A stretch of 64,000 nt of DNA from AC-43 sp963728855 (GTDB lineage Bacteria; Actinomycetota; Actinomycetes; Mycobacteriales; Micromonosporaceae): assembly GCA_963728855.1 (NCBI GenBank), contig CAVSLN010000010.1:248001-312000 (forward strand), written 5' to 3'. The position numbers were made by a program, and so were the translations under genes. Shown here one piece after another: positions 17,032 through 26,800 of this stretch. The notes beneath the pieces were generated by a model, which saw nothing but the letters and a program-made list of their open reading frames with translations, did no database searches and was not told where the DNA came from. Position 1 is the stretch's first letter; every line of letters begins with the position of its first letter.

Positions 17032-18027
17032 GTGGACCTCGACGCGTACGTCGGCGAGCACGCCGGGCAGTGGCGGCGCCTGGAGCAGCTGGCCAGCCGG
17101 CGGCGCCTGGGGCCGGCCGAGGTCGACGAGCTGATCGGGCTGTACCAGCGCACCGCCACCCATCTGTCGGTGATCCGCAGCCGGTCTCCCGACGCGGCTC
17201 TGGTCGCCCGGCTGTCCCGGATCGTGCTGGCCGCCCGCGGGTCGATCACCGGCGGCTCGGCCTTCTCCTGGCGTACCGTCGGCCGGTTCTTCACCGCCAC
17301 CTTCCCGCTCGCCGTGTTCCAGGCGTGGCGTTGGTGGAGCGTGGTCGCGGTGAGCTTCACCGGGCTGTCGCTCCTGATGATGTTCTACGTCGCCGACCAC
17401 CCCGAGATCCAGGCCGCGTTCCTCACCAACGACGAGATCAAGCAGCTGGTCAACCACGACTTCGCCAGCTACTACTCACAGAGCCAGGCGCAGAACTTCG
17501 CGCTCGAGGTGTGGACCAACAACGCGTTCCTGACCGGGCAGTGCCTGGCGGCCGGGGTGCTGATCGTACCGGTGATCCTGCTGCTGGCCGACAACCTGTT
17601 CAACCTCGGCCTCATCGGCGGCGTGATGATCGGCAACGGCCGGTCCGACGTGTTCTTCGGCCTGATCATGCCGCACGGCATGCTGGAGCTGACCGCGGTG
17701 TACGTGGCCGCCGGGGTCGGCCTGCGGATCGGCTGGTCCTGGATCGCCCCGGGCCCGGGCCTGACCCGCGCCCGCGCCCTCGCACAGGCCGGCCGCTCCG
17801 GCATGCTCGTGGCGCTCGGCCTGGTCGCGGTGCTCGCGGTGAGCGGGCTGATCGAGGCGTTCGTGACGCCGTCCCCGCTGCCGACGGAGGTACGGATCGC
17901 GATCGGCCTCGCGGCCTGGATGGCGTTCCTCGCGTACGTCTTCGTGGCCGGCCCGCTCGCCGAGCGCGCCCGGCTCAGCGCCGACCTCGACGCCGACCTG
18001 AGCGACGACGCCCGCCCAGCGGTGTAA
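17032..18027 (+). CDS. SpoIIM-like (stage II sporulation protein M family) membrane protein
   Basis: This 331-residue polytopic protein starts with GTG, probably leaderless (TAAGCT lies about 12 bases upstream). The N-terminal ~100 residues are helical and soluble, with LIGLYQRTATHLS. From about residue 105 there are several membrane segments, with NNAFLTGQCLAAGV and LIGGVMIGNGRSD, then MPHGMLELTAVYVAAGVGLRIG, as in SpoIIM-domain proteins. In related genomes it neighbours DUF58 and MoxR, so the 5 kb of mobile DNA that follows has probably split this cluster. Confidence 0.85.
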   Translation: MDLDAYVGEHAGQWRRLEQLASRRRLGPAEVDELIGLYQRTATHLSVIRSRSPDAALVARLSRIVLAARGSITGGSAFSWRTVGRFFTATFPLAVFQAWRWWSVVAVSFTGLSLLMMFYVADHPEIQAAFLTNDEIKQLVNHDFASYYSQSQAQNFALEVWTNNAFLTGQCLAAGVLIVPVILLLADNLFNLGLIGGVMIGNGRSDVFFGLIMPHGMLELTAVYVAAGVGLRIGWSWIAPGPGLTRARALAQAGRSGMLVALGLVAVLAVSGLIEAFVTPSPLPTEVRIAIGLAAWMAFLAYVFVAGPLAERARLSADLDADLSDDARPAV

Positions 18028-18291
18028 AGGTAGCTATTCAGCAAGGGTCACGGGGGTGCGTGGCGTCCATTCACGGGTTGGCGACCGGGAGGGATGTGGC
18101 TACGCTGCCACTGGCTTGGGTAGCCACGGGCGGCCGGCTTGGGCGCGGGTGATGGCGTCCAGGATGGTCAGGCCGTGGTTGCGGGCCGAGGTGAGGTAGG
18201 ACTGGATCAGGCACCATCGGTCCAGGGTCTGGTCGGTCTGCCAGTACCCGGAAACGGCTTGATGTCGTTTGGCGGGTTTGACGCCGCGTTC
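18028..18291 (-). pseudogene. IS66-like transposase, C-terminal remnant, with presumed element end
   Basis: Minus-strand codons 18291-18100 read ERGVKPAKRHQAVSGYWQ ... RWCLIQSYLTSARNHG ... LDAITRAQAGRPWLP and stop at TAG (18102-18100). Its A-R-N-H-G and G-R-P-W-L-P segments are typical of IS66 TnpC C-termini. The rest of the gene is missing: the IS1182 element begins immediately at 18292, and the far side shows no IS66 sequence. The interval 18028-18099 probably holds the IS66 end (GTAGCTATTCAG at 18031). Confidence 0.65.
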
Positions 18292-20148
18292 GACTCCACT
18301 GGCGAATTCTGGTTCAGGCTGCGAGAGCGAAGTCCAGTCGTGACAGATGAGTGGTCCGGCGGGGGTCGAGAACTTCGCCGTTGAACCAGGCGTCGAGCCG
18401 GATGAGGTTGAGGGCGGCGGCCATGGTGTTGTGTTCCAGGCGGACCTTGGGCAGTCCTCGGTAGCGGGCGCGACGGGCGTTGGTGACCTTGATCGCTTGG
18501 GCGATGGTGGATTCGACCCCGGCTCTTCGGGCGTAGCGGCGCTGCCAGTCGGTGGTGGACTGCTCGGCTCTGGCCTGGTCCAATGCCTCCTGCACTGGTC
18601 GGGGACGCAGGGTCAACTGCCGGCCGCCGCGGGTGGCGGTGGTGCACTGGGCCTTGACCGGGCAAGACTGGCAGACCTCGCCAGCGAACTTGACCACGAT
18701 CACGTCGGTGCCGCGTTGGATCGCTGGGGTCCACGACGCGCTGGCCTGCTGCTGGGGGCAGGTGACCGTCTGGGTGTCCCAGTCGATGGTGAACCCGCCA
18801 CGGTCGAAGCCTTCCCCAGCGCGGGCTTGGGGTGAGGTGTCGGCCAGCATCGGGGTGACCAGCCGCACCCCGAAGTCGGTCAGGCTGGACACCAGCAGGT
18901 CCGCCGACGGGTAGCCGGAGTCCACGTAGTGCTCGTCGGGTAACACCTCCCGGCGGGCCAGATCCTGGTGGATGGGTTCGGTCATCGCCACGTCGGGCAC
19001 GCTGGCGTCGGTGGTGGCCGCGTTCGTGATCAGGTTCGGTGGGGTGTCCGGGACCTGGTCAGCCCGGCCAGCCGGCGCTTGGGCGTCGCAGGACTCACTG
19101 ACGTGCAGCTTGTAGCCTGGCCAGGTCAGATCCCGTTTCCCGCCCCAGCGGGCATCCGTGTCATACGGCGAGACGATGCGGCATCTACCAGGCGGGAGCC
19201 CGTCCGTGTCGGCCTCCCGCAGTCGGATCACCTCCCGCCCACCACGGTCGACCTCGACCACCACGTTCTGGATCAGCACCCGCTGCAGCACCCCGACCGC
19301 GGGCAGCTGCGCCAGCCACGACGGCGAGGCCGGATCCCACACCGCCGGCAGCAACGCCACCCCGTCCCGGGCGTAGTCGGCCCCCAACGCAGCCCGCTTG
19401 GTCTTCGAGGCCGGCATCCGCCAGGAATCCACCCGCGCGCCGTAGCGGCGCTGCCAGCTGGCGTCCAAGCAGGCCGCCACCCAGTCCGGGTCCGCGGCAG
19501 ACAGGGCCTCCACACAGGCGCGTACGCTCTCCCCGACCAGTTCGACCTGGTTGAGCTGGCGCACTGCCGCCAGCACGTGTGTCGAGTCGGTGCGCTGCTT
19601 GCCCCGCGCCTTGAGCAGCCCCAGCTCGACCAGCCGCGCTACCAGCAGGTCCAGCACCTTGGCTTCCATACTGTTGGCGACGATCCGGGACCGAAATTCC
19701 GACAACACCGAGTCGTCCAACCCCTGATCGGCCATCGACAGCCCGAGCAGGTACTTCCAATCCAGCCGCAGCCGGACCGCCTCAGCCGCCTGAACATCGG
19801 TCAGGTTCTCCACCGCCTGCAACACGGTGATCGCGGCCAGCCGCCCGGGTGACCACCCCGGCTGACCCCGCACCGCGAACGCCTCGGCGAACTCAGCGTC
19901 GGCGAACAGTTCCCCCAACTCGTCGCGGACCACGACCGCCAGCGGCGCCCGCCGACCGGCGAACATCGTCCGCACGGCCTCCGCCACATCGTCAGCGGGT
20001 TCGGGCCAGGACCGGGGCTGCATCGACATCAGGTCGAATCCTCCTGCCGGGACGGTGAACAGCCAAGAGGACACATCCTCCCCTGACACCCCACGGCAAC
20101 GGTCCAACGACACAGGACCAGCCAGTTCAAGAATTCGCCAGTGGAGTC
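18292..20148 (-). mobile_element. IS1182-family insertion sequence
   Basis: The ends are perfect 19-bp inverted repeats, GACTCCACTGGCGAATTCT at 18292-18310 and its complement at 20130-20148. The 1857-bp element holds one transposase. No target duplication is visible (flanks CCGCGTTC and TACGGCTG). It interrupts or abuts an IS66-like remnant. GTAC occurs only twice in it by eye, compared with about 9 per kb in nearby host genes, supporting recent arrival from elsewhere. Confidence 0.9.
18314..20029 (-). CDS. IS1182-family transposase
   Basis: This 571-residue DDE transposase starts MSMQPRSWPEPADDV; ATG 20029 has AGGAGG (CCTCCT on the plus strand, 20040-20045) 10 bases upstream. A longer frame to 20185 would run past the inverted repeat and is rejected. 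An N-terminal DUF772-like domain has QPGWSPGRLAAITVLQ and DDSVLSEFRSRI. The DDE core includes KQRTDSTHVLA and DEHYVDSGYPSADLL, with a Cys-rich segment CQSCPVKAQC and a final RRAGVESTIAQA. The frame appears intact, so the element may be active. Confidence 0.9.
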   Translation of the reverse strand: MSMQPRSWPEPADDVAEAVRTMFAGRRAPLAVVVRDELGELFADAEFAEAFAVRGQPGWSPGRLAAITVLQAVENLTDVQAAEAVRLRLDWKYLLGLSMADQGLDDSVLSEFRSRIVANSMEAKVLDLLVARLVELGLLKARGKQRTDSTHVLAAVRQLNQVELVGESVRACVEALSAADPDWVAACLDASWQRRYGARVDSWRMPASKTKRAALGADYARDGVALLPAVWDPASPSWLAQLPAVGVLQRVLIQNVVVEVDRGGREVIRLREADTDGLPPGRCRIVSPYDTDARWGGKRDLTWPGYKLHVSESCDAQAPAGRADQVPDTPPNLITNAATTDASVPDVAMTEPIHQDLARREVLPDEHYVDSGYPSADLLVSSLTDFGVRLVTPMLADTSPQARAGEGFDRGGFTIDWDTQTVTCPQQQASASWTPAIQRGTDVIVVKFAGEVCQSCPVKAQCTTATRGGRQLTLRPRPVQEALDQARAEQSTTDWQRRYARRAGVESTIAQAIKVTNARRARYRGLPKVRLEHNTMAAALNLIRLDAWFNGEVLDPRRTTHLSRLDFALAA

Positions 20149-20241
20149 TACGGCTGGCTGCCCAAGCGCCGGCCCGGGTTGGCAAGGGTGCGGCCGATAG
20201 GAAGCCGTCTCGGTTGACGTTGCCCGTGTGACCTATCGGTC

Positions 20242-22074
20242 CAGGGTGACTTCAAAGTCGCGTGATCGAGGACGTTCACAACATCTGTGCTGGTTGCAGG
20301 TGGTGTCTGCCTGACGTGACGACGCTGGACGGGCGTCCTTGATCACCTTGTGGTCACAGGCGGATCTCGTTGTAGCCTCGCCATCCTGTTCGGCGACCCG
20401 GCATGGCACATCCGGTACGCAATAGGCGCACCGCCGACGAGGCGACGAAGCAATCCACGGCGTGCTGACTTGACATACGAGCGGGGTTTCCGGCAAGTCG
20501 GTGATCTCTCACAAACGCCGACCGGACCAGGAAACCCCGTGACCGCACAGTGTGCCACCATCGACCGCCCGCTGACCATCGACGACCTGCCCGACCTGCT
20601 CCCAGCCGTCTTGGAGCCCACCTACGACCAGGTACTACCCGACCTGCTCGGCGGCCAACCCGTCGAGCTGCCCGGGCACATGCCCACCCGCCTGCCCGCC
20701 ACCCGCGTACGTGAGCTCGCCGCAGCGCTGGCCCCCCAACGCACCCAACGTCTGCCCCGAACACCTCGCACCACCCCGCCCGCCGCCATACCCAGCCCCG
20801 TCGTGATCGACGAAGCGGCCTGCGCACGGTTGCTGGGCTTTCTGGCCCAGGTCCGCGATCGCCGCGACCCACGCGGGCGCCGCTACCCCCTGCCCTACCT
20901 ACTGGCACTGCCGATCGTGGCGATGACCGCCCACCAGGTCGACCTGACCGCGATCGGCGAATGGGTCACCGCCGCCCCCGAACATCTGCTGCTGGCCCTG
21001 GGCGCCCCCACCGACCCCGCCGGCCAGGCCCGCCGGCCCGACACCAAAACCATCACCGAGGCCCTCGCCGGCCACGGCGAGGACTACGACCGCGCACTGT
21101 GCGCCTTCACCGGCGCGCTGGCCCGCGACCAGCACCGGCAGACCCGAGGCGGGCTACGGCGATGCCTGCACATCGACGGCAAAGCCCTGGGCGGCGCGGC
21201 CCCACCCGGCGGCCCTGCTCCGATGCTGCTATCAGCACGTTTCGACGACGGCACGGTGGCCGCCCAACGACCCATCCCGGTCGAGAAGACCAACGAAATC
21301 ACCGTGTTCGCCCCGCTGCTGGACCAGGTCAGCGACGCCGACCTAGCCGGCACCGTCGTGACCGCCGACCAGTTGCACACCCAACGCGCTCACGCCCGCT
21401 ACCTGCACCGCCGCAACGGGGTACTACGTCTTCACCGTCGGCGGCAACCAGCAAAAGCTTTTCGCAGCCCTCGACGCACTGCCGTGGCAGCACATCGCCG
21501 TGGAGGACGCCACCGTCGACCGCGGCCACGGCCGGATCGAGATCCGCACCATCCAAACCCTGCCCGTCACCGAGAAGATCGCCGCGCTGTTCCCACACGC
21601 TGCCCAGGCGTTCCTGATGGAACGCTACATCTACAACTACGACGGCGAGCAACTCGGCGCGGTTGCGGTCTTGGGTATCACTAGCCTGTCCGCAGACCAG
21701 GCCGACGGGACCGCGCTGCTGGCCTACGTCCGCGGGCACTGGTCGATAGAGTCCCTGCACTGGCTACGTGACCACGTGCTCGGCGAGGACGACAGCCGCC
21801 TGGCCAGCGCCGCACGCGCCATGGCCGCGCTCCGCAACCTGATCATCAGCATATGCCGCCTACGAGGCATCACCCGAATCAGCCGCCAGCTCCGCGACTG
21901 CGGCCGCGATCCCTACCAGCGCCCACTCATCCTTCTCGGACTGGCGAGACCAATCAACGACCCAACCGTTGCCCGAACGTGACCCACAACGATCGATCCC
22001 CCACGCACCACTTCCTGATCTACACCCGCGACCGGCTCAAACTACCTTCCGTCACCGACTTTGAAGACGCCCTG
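20242..22074 (+). mobile_element. ISAs1-family insertion sequence with 10-bp target duplication
   Basis: The ends CAGGGTGACTTCAAAGTCG (20242) and, inverted, CAGGGCGTCTTCAAAGTCG (from 22074) are imperfect terminal repeats of the ISAs1 type. CCTATCGGTC is duplicated exactly at 20232-20241 and 22075-22084, so the insertion is recent. The element is 1833 bp and carries one transposase gene broken by a single-base shift. Confidence 0.92.
20539..21982 (+). pseudogene. ISAs1-family transposase, frameshifted
   Basis: GTG 20539 opens MTAQCATIDRPLTIDD. The N-terminal half includes LLGFLAQVRDRRDPRGRRYPL and the DDE start GLRRCLHIDGKALGG. At about 21415-21421 (AACGGGGTACTAC) the frame changes by one base; after it the protein continues NGYYVFTVGGNQQKLF, VEDATVDRGHGRIEIR and WSIESLHWLRDHVLGEDDS, all family features. 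One extra G in the G-run explains the shift. The two parts together would give about 480 residues. A programmed shift is possible but not typical of this family. Confidence 0.88.
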
Positions 22075-22126
22075 CCTATCGGTCGCATCTTCTCGGTCAC
22101 GTCATGCCTCCGGCGACAGGTTTACC

Positions 22127-22173
22127 GGCTCTTCGTACTTGACGGGGCTTGTGTTGTCGGTTGACTGCGCTGC
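22127..22173 (+). repeat. Left 47-bp terminal inverted repeat of the toxin-antitoxin cassette
   Basis: This arm starts GGCTCTTCGTACTTGACGGG and ends GACTGCGCTGC. It differs from the right arm only at positions 13 and 18 from the outer end. Similarity extends weakly for a few bases outside. No promoter is evident inside it. Confidence 0.85.
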
Positions 22174-22247
22174 GTGATGGGATGTTGTTGCGGCGCGTGA
22201 GTGCTGGATGTGGGGGGCGGGCTGGCCGTCGCGACGAGGCTTGGACG

Positions 22248-22284
22248 GTTGCCAACAGGCATGGCAACGCATCATACTTGCTGT
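22248..22284 (+). promoter_or_regulatory. Predicted leaderless promoter and operator of the toxin-antitoxin operon
   Basis: GTTGCCA (22248-22254) and TGGCAAC (22262-22268) are 7-bp arms around a 7-base spacer. The left arm overlaps a possible -35 (TTGCCA), and CATACT at 22273-22278 is a good -10. The start of transcription would fall on the ATG at 22285, giving a leaderless message. The palindrome is a natural target for the ribbon-helix-helix antitoxin, i.e. autoregulation. Confidence 0.6.
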
Positions 22285-22671
22285 ATGACACCTGTACGAC
22301 AGGACTCTGGGCAGATGCGCAACACGCCGAAGAAGGCCGCCTCTCGCAGGGCTGACAGCCGGAACGGGACGAAGGCCAGTCCCGCTCGTGGTCAGCGGCG
22401 TGCCACTAAGGCTGCCGCTTCGCAGGTGGCCCAGGTACGCCTTCAGGCCGACGAGATGGCGGCACTGCGTGACGTCATGCGGCAGTTGAGCCTGCCCACG
22501 ACGTCAGAGGCGTTGCGCGAGGGTATCCGCCTTCTGCTTCGTGAGGCCGGAGAGGCGGCCGCTGCCCAGGAGATCGAACGGTTCTACGCCAATCGGCGGG
22601 CACCGTTGCCCGAGGGCGTGGCTCCCGCGACGCAAGAGGAACTGGCAGCGGCGGACGCTGAACAGTGGTAG
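22285..22671 (+). CDS. Antitoxin, ribbon-helix-helix/MazE-like
   Basis: This is a 128-residue protein if it starts at ATG 22285 (118 from ATG 22315). It opens with a basic Lys/Arg/Ala-rich stretch to about residue 48. VAQVRLQADEMAALRDVM and LPTTSEALREGIRLLLREAG then form the beta-helix-helix DNA-binding unit. An acidic tail ending QEELAAADAEQW is the expected toxin-neutralising segment. The stop overlaps the toxin start by 7 bases. The long basic N-terminal extension is unusual for this family. Confidence 0.75.
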   Translation: MTPVRQDSGQMRNTPKKAASRRADSRNGTKASPARGQRRATKAAASQVAQVRLQADEMAALRDVMRQLSLPTTSEALREGIRLLLREAGEAAAAQEIERFYANRRAPLPEGVAPATQEELAAADAEQW

Positions 22672-23006
22672 CAGCCACCGAGCACCTCGCACCAATGCGC
22701 GGTGAAGTATGGGCTTGCGCGGTGCCGATAGTCGGCCCGCACCCGGTCGTCGTATTGACGGTCAACCGTATAGCTGAGCCTTTGTCTGCCGTTACTGTGG
22801 CGCTGGTCACCGGATCAGATGGGCCCACGACGACTCACGTACGTATCGGGCCAGAAGCCGGTGTCACGAAGTATGACGAGTCATATGTGAATTGCAACGA
22901 CCTGCATACCGTTGACAAACCTCGGCTCCGTCGGCGGCTTGGTCGTGTCGCCATAGCCGAAATGCGAAGTGTCGAGTCCAACCTCCGCCGAGTCCTCGGC
23001 CTGTGA
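22665..23006 (+). CDS. PemK/MazF-family toxin (predicted mRNA endonuclease)
   Basis: This 113-residue protein has a GTG start overlapping the antitoxin; ATG 22695 gives a shorter form starting MRGEVWACAVP. RGEVW, PHPVVVLTVN, VTVALVTG and GPTTTHVRIG follow the PemK/MazF SH3-like barrel. ESYVNCNDLHTVDKPRLRRR holds the conserved S-x-V-x-C-x-(D/Q)-L block near residue 78. These toxins cut RNA at short motifs. It sits immediately inside the right terminal repeat of a mobile cassette. Confidence 0.82.
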   Translation: MVAATEHLAPMRGEVWACAVPIVGPHPVVVLTVNRIAEPLSAVTVALVTGSDGPTTTHVRIGPEAGVTKYDESYVNCNDLHTVDKPRLRRRLGRVAIAEMRSVESNLRRVLGL

Positions 23007-23015
23007 GGCTAAACT

Positions 23016-23062
23016 GCAGCGCAGTCAACCGACAACACAAGCCCGGTCAGGTACGAAGAGCC
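23016..23062 (-). repeat. Right 47-bp terminal inverted repeat of the toxin-antitoxin cassette
   Basis: Read on the minus strand it starts GGCTCTTCGTACCTGACCGG and ends GACTGCGCTGC. It begins 9 bases after the toxin stop codon, so the cassette has almost no spare sequence on that side. Confidence 0.85.
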
Positions 23063-23065
23063 GGG

Positions 23066-24403
23066 TTACAGCCTTCCGGCGGCTTTCATGGCGAGGTAGG
23101 CGTCGGCGACCCGGGAGGCGAACACGTCGGCCGGCGCGTCGACCACCTCGACCTCGTGCCGGGCCAGTGCGGCCCGCAGCCGGTCCCGTTCGGCGAGCGT
23201 ACGGTGGGCGGCCGCGGCCGCGTACACGCCGGGCGCATCGCCGCGCCGTACGGCCAGCTCGGCCAGCGCCGGATCGTGTACCGCCGCCACGACCACCTTG
23301 TGCCGCGCGGTGAGCTGGGTCAGTACGGGCAGCAGCCCCTCGCCGAGCGCGCCGACCTCCAGCGCGGTGAACAGGACGACCAGGGCCCGCTTGCGCTCCC
23401 GGCGCAGTACCTCCCCGGCGACCAGCCCGAAGTCGGTCTCGACCAGGGCCGGCTGCAGCGGCGCCATGGCGCCCACCAGCCGGGGCAGCAGGGTACGGCT
23501 GGTGCCACCCTCGACCGCGGCCCGTACGGAGGTGTCGATGGCGAGCAGGTCGACCCGGTCACCGGCCCGGTTAGCGAGCGCGGCGAGCAGCAGCGCGGCA
23601 TCGATCGCGGCGTCCAGCCGGGGCTCGTCGAGCGACCGGTCGCCGCCCAGCGTGCTGGCCACCCGGGCGGCGGAGGTACGGCCGGTGTCCAGCACGCACA
23701 GCACGCGCCGGTCGCGCTCCGGCCGCCAGGTACGGACGATGACGTCCGAGCGCCGAGCGCTGGCCCGCCAGTCGATCGACCGTACGTCGTCGCCGATCAC
23801 GTACTCGCGCAGCGTGTCGAACTCGGTGCCCTGGCCGCGCCCGCGGGTCACCACGAAGCCGTCGACCACCCGTAGCCGGGCCAGCTTCTCCGGCAGGAAC
23901 CGGCGGGAGGCGAAGCGGGGCAGGACGCGCAGCCGCCACGGCGGCGTCATCGCGTCCAGCCGGCGCCCGGTCGGCTGCCGGTACGCGAAGCGCAGCGGCC
24001 CGTACGAGCGGATGGTGACCCGGACGGCGGAGCGGTCGCCGCGCCGGGTCGGCGTCAGGGTGGTGACCAGCCGGGCCGAGGTGTCCGGGTCGAGGTCGAG
24101 GTCGTGGTGGTACGGGACGGCGCCGGCCGACGGTACCCAGGCGTCCCGGACCTGGCCGCGGACCGGCCGTACCCCCGTGTTCGTCACGACCAGCGCCACC
24201 TCGGCGGTCTCGTCCAGGCGGACCTGGTTCACGCCTTCGCGGGCCAGCCGCAGGTCGCCGACGGCGCCGGCCAGCGCGACGTCCAATGCGCAGGCCAGCA
24301 GCACCAGCACGACCAGGACGAGCACGCCGACCCACGGCGCCGGCAGCACCGCGACGAGCACGGCACCGGCCGCGAGTACGGCTGCGGGGCGCCAGGTGAT
24401 CAT
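23066..24403 (-). CDS. DUF58 domain-containing protein
   Basis: This 445-residue protein starts MITWRPAAVLAAGAVLVAV, giving two close N-terminal membrane helices, followed by a cytoplasmic or extracellular beta-rich part. The DUF58 block from about residue 200 has GQGTEFDTLREYVIGDDVRSIDWRASAR (in parts), then VLCVLDTG, a vWA-like start. The start is the ATG overlapping the MoxR stop (ATGA at 24403-24400). DUF58 proteins work with MoxR ATPases. Its TAA stop lies at the right edge of the toxin-antitoxin cassette, inside the presumed target site. Confidence 0.9.
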   Translation of the reverse strand: MITWRPAAVLAAGAVLVAVLPAPWVGVLVLVVLVLLACALDVALAGAVGDLRLAREGVNQVRLDETAEVALVVTNTGVRPVRGQVRDAWVPSAGAVPYHHDLDLDPDTSARLVTTLTPTRRGDRSAVRVTIRSYGPLRFAYRQPTGRRLDAMTPPWRLRVLPRFASRRFLPEKLARLRVVDGFVVTRGRGQGTEFDTLREYVIGDDVRSIDWRASARRSDVIVRTWRPERDRRVLCVLDTGRTSAARVASTLGGDRSLDEPRLDAAIDAALLLAALANRAGDRVDLLAIDTSVRAAVEGGTSRTLLPRLVGAMAPLQPALVETDFGLVAGEVLRRERKRALVVLFTALEVGALGEGLLPVLTQLTARHKVVVAAVHDPALAELAVRRGDAPGVYAAAAAHRTLAERDRLRAALARHEVEVVDAPADVFASRVADAYLAMKAAGRL

Positions 24404-25392
24404 CGCGGCGTCGGTACCGTGGCCAGCACCGAGTCGAGCACGTTGTCCACGGTCACGCCCTCCAGCTGGGCCTCGGGGCGCAGCCGTACCCGGTGCCGCA
24501 GCGTCGGCCGGGCCAGCGACTTGACGTCGTCCGGTGTCACGTAGTCGCGGCCGAGCAGCCAGGCCCACGCCTTCGCGGTGGCCAGCAGCGCGGTCGCGCC
24601 ACGCGGGGAGGCGCCCAGCTCCAGCGAGGGGGAGGTACGGGTGGCCCGGCACAGGTCGACGATGTAGGTCAGCACGCCGTCGGCGACGGTGACCTGCTGC
24701 ACCGCGGCCCGTCCAGCGGCCAGGTCGGCGGCGCCGGCCACCGGCTTCACCCCGGCGGCCAGCAGGTCGCGCGGGTCGAACCCGGCGTGGTGTGCCCGGA
24801 GCACGCCCAGCTCCTCGTCCCGGTTCGGCAGCGGTACGGACAGCTTGAGCAGGAACCGGTCCAGCTGCGCCTCGGGCAGCGGGTAGGTGCCCTCGTACTC
24901 GATCGGGTTCTGCGTCGCGGCGACGATGAAGGGCTCGGGCAGCGGCCGGGGCTCGCCCTCCACCGACACCTGGCGCTCCTCCATGACCTCCAGCAGCGCC
25001 GACTGGGTCTTCGGCGGGGTCCGGTTGATCTCGTCGGCGAGCAGCAGGTTGGTGAAGACCGGGCCCTCCCGAAACTGGAACGCGGCCGTACGAGTATCGA
25101 AGATCAACGATCCCGTGACGTCGCCGGGCATCAGGTCGGGGGTGAACTGCAACCGCTTCATGGACAGGTCCAGCGCCAGCCCGAGGGTACGGACGAGCAG
25201 CGTCTTGGCCACCCCGGGCACGCCTTCGAGCAGGACGTGGCCCCGGCACAGCAGCGCGATCACCAGCCCGCTGACGATCGCCTCCTGCCCGACGACGACC
25301 TTGGCCACCTCGGCGCGCAGCTGGGCGAGGGCCTGGTGAGCCTGGCGGCCATCGGTCGGTGCCCCGACCGGCCAGGCGGTCGCGTCGGTCAT
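24400..25392 (-). CDS. MoxR-family AAA+ ATPase
   Basis: This 330-residue ATPase has Walker A EGVPGVAKT at residues 56-64, Walker B LLLADEINR at 117-123, sensor ATQNPIEYEGTYPLPEAQLDRF and a C-terminal lid with SPRGATALL. MoxR proteins act as chaperone-like partners of vWA/DUF58 proteins. Its start overlaps the stop of an 11-codon micro-ORF (ATGA), and its stop overlaps the DUF58 start, so translation is tightly coupled. Confidence 0.95.
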   Translation of the reverse strand: MTDATAWPVGAPTDGRQAHQALAQLRAEVAKVVVGQEAIVSGLVIALLCRGHVLLEGVPGVAKTLLVRTLGLALDLSMKRLQFTPDLMPGDVTGSLIFDTRTAAFQFREGPVFTNLLLADEINRTPPKTQSALLEVMEERQVSVEGEPRPLPEPFIVAATQNPIEYEGTYPLPEAQLDRFLLKLSVPLPNRDEELGVLRAHHAGFDPRDLLAAGVKPVAGAADLAAGRAAVQQVTVADGVLTYIVDLCRATRTSPSLELGASPRGATALLATAKAWAWLLGRDYVTPDDVKSLARPTLRHRVRLRPEAQLEGVTVDNVLDSVLATVPTPR

Positions 25393-25420
25393 GCGCCGAC
25401 CCGCAAGCTCTCGTCGTTAG

Positions 25421-25424
<4 letters not shown>
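25389..25424 (-). CDS. 11-residue coupled micro-ORF (DESLRVGA type), copy 1
   Basis: This ORF encodes MTNDESLRVGA and stop. Its ATG overlaps the TGA of the DUF4350 gene (ATGA at 25424-25421), and its own TGA overlaps the ATG of moxR (ATGA at 25392-25389). GGGAGA lies about 9 bases upstream. An almost identical unit, MSIDESLRVGA, is placed the same way at 54857-54892 between unrelated genes. The last eight codons and the GCATGA end agree at all but one base. It could be a translational coupling device rather than a functional peptide. Confidence 0.7.

Positions 25425-26796
<1,372 letters not shown>

Positions 26797-26800
<4 letters not shown>

Larger units (their letters stand above)
22127..23062 (+). 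mobile_element. Transposase-less cassette with ISL3-like ends carrying a toxin-antitoxin pair
   Basis: Inverted repeats of 47 bp, 45 identical, lie at 22127-22173 and 23016-23062. They begin GGCTCTTCGTAC, the GGCTCTTC-type terminus of ISL3-family elements. Flanking octamers GGTTTACC (22119-22126) and GGGTTACA (23063-23070) agree at 6 of 8 positions, consistent with an aged 8-bp target duplication of that family. Inside there is only a two-gene MazE/PemK-type module and no transposase. It inserted against the stop codon of the DUF58 gene. Mobilisation in trans is inferred. Confidence 0.75.

Noticed and set aside
18314..20185. Longer start for the IS1182 transposase
   Set aside because: The extra 52 codons run across and beyond the terminal inverted repeat; ATG 20029 has a good ribosome site inside the element.
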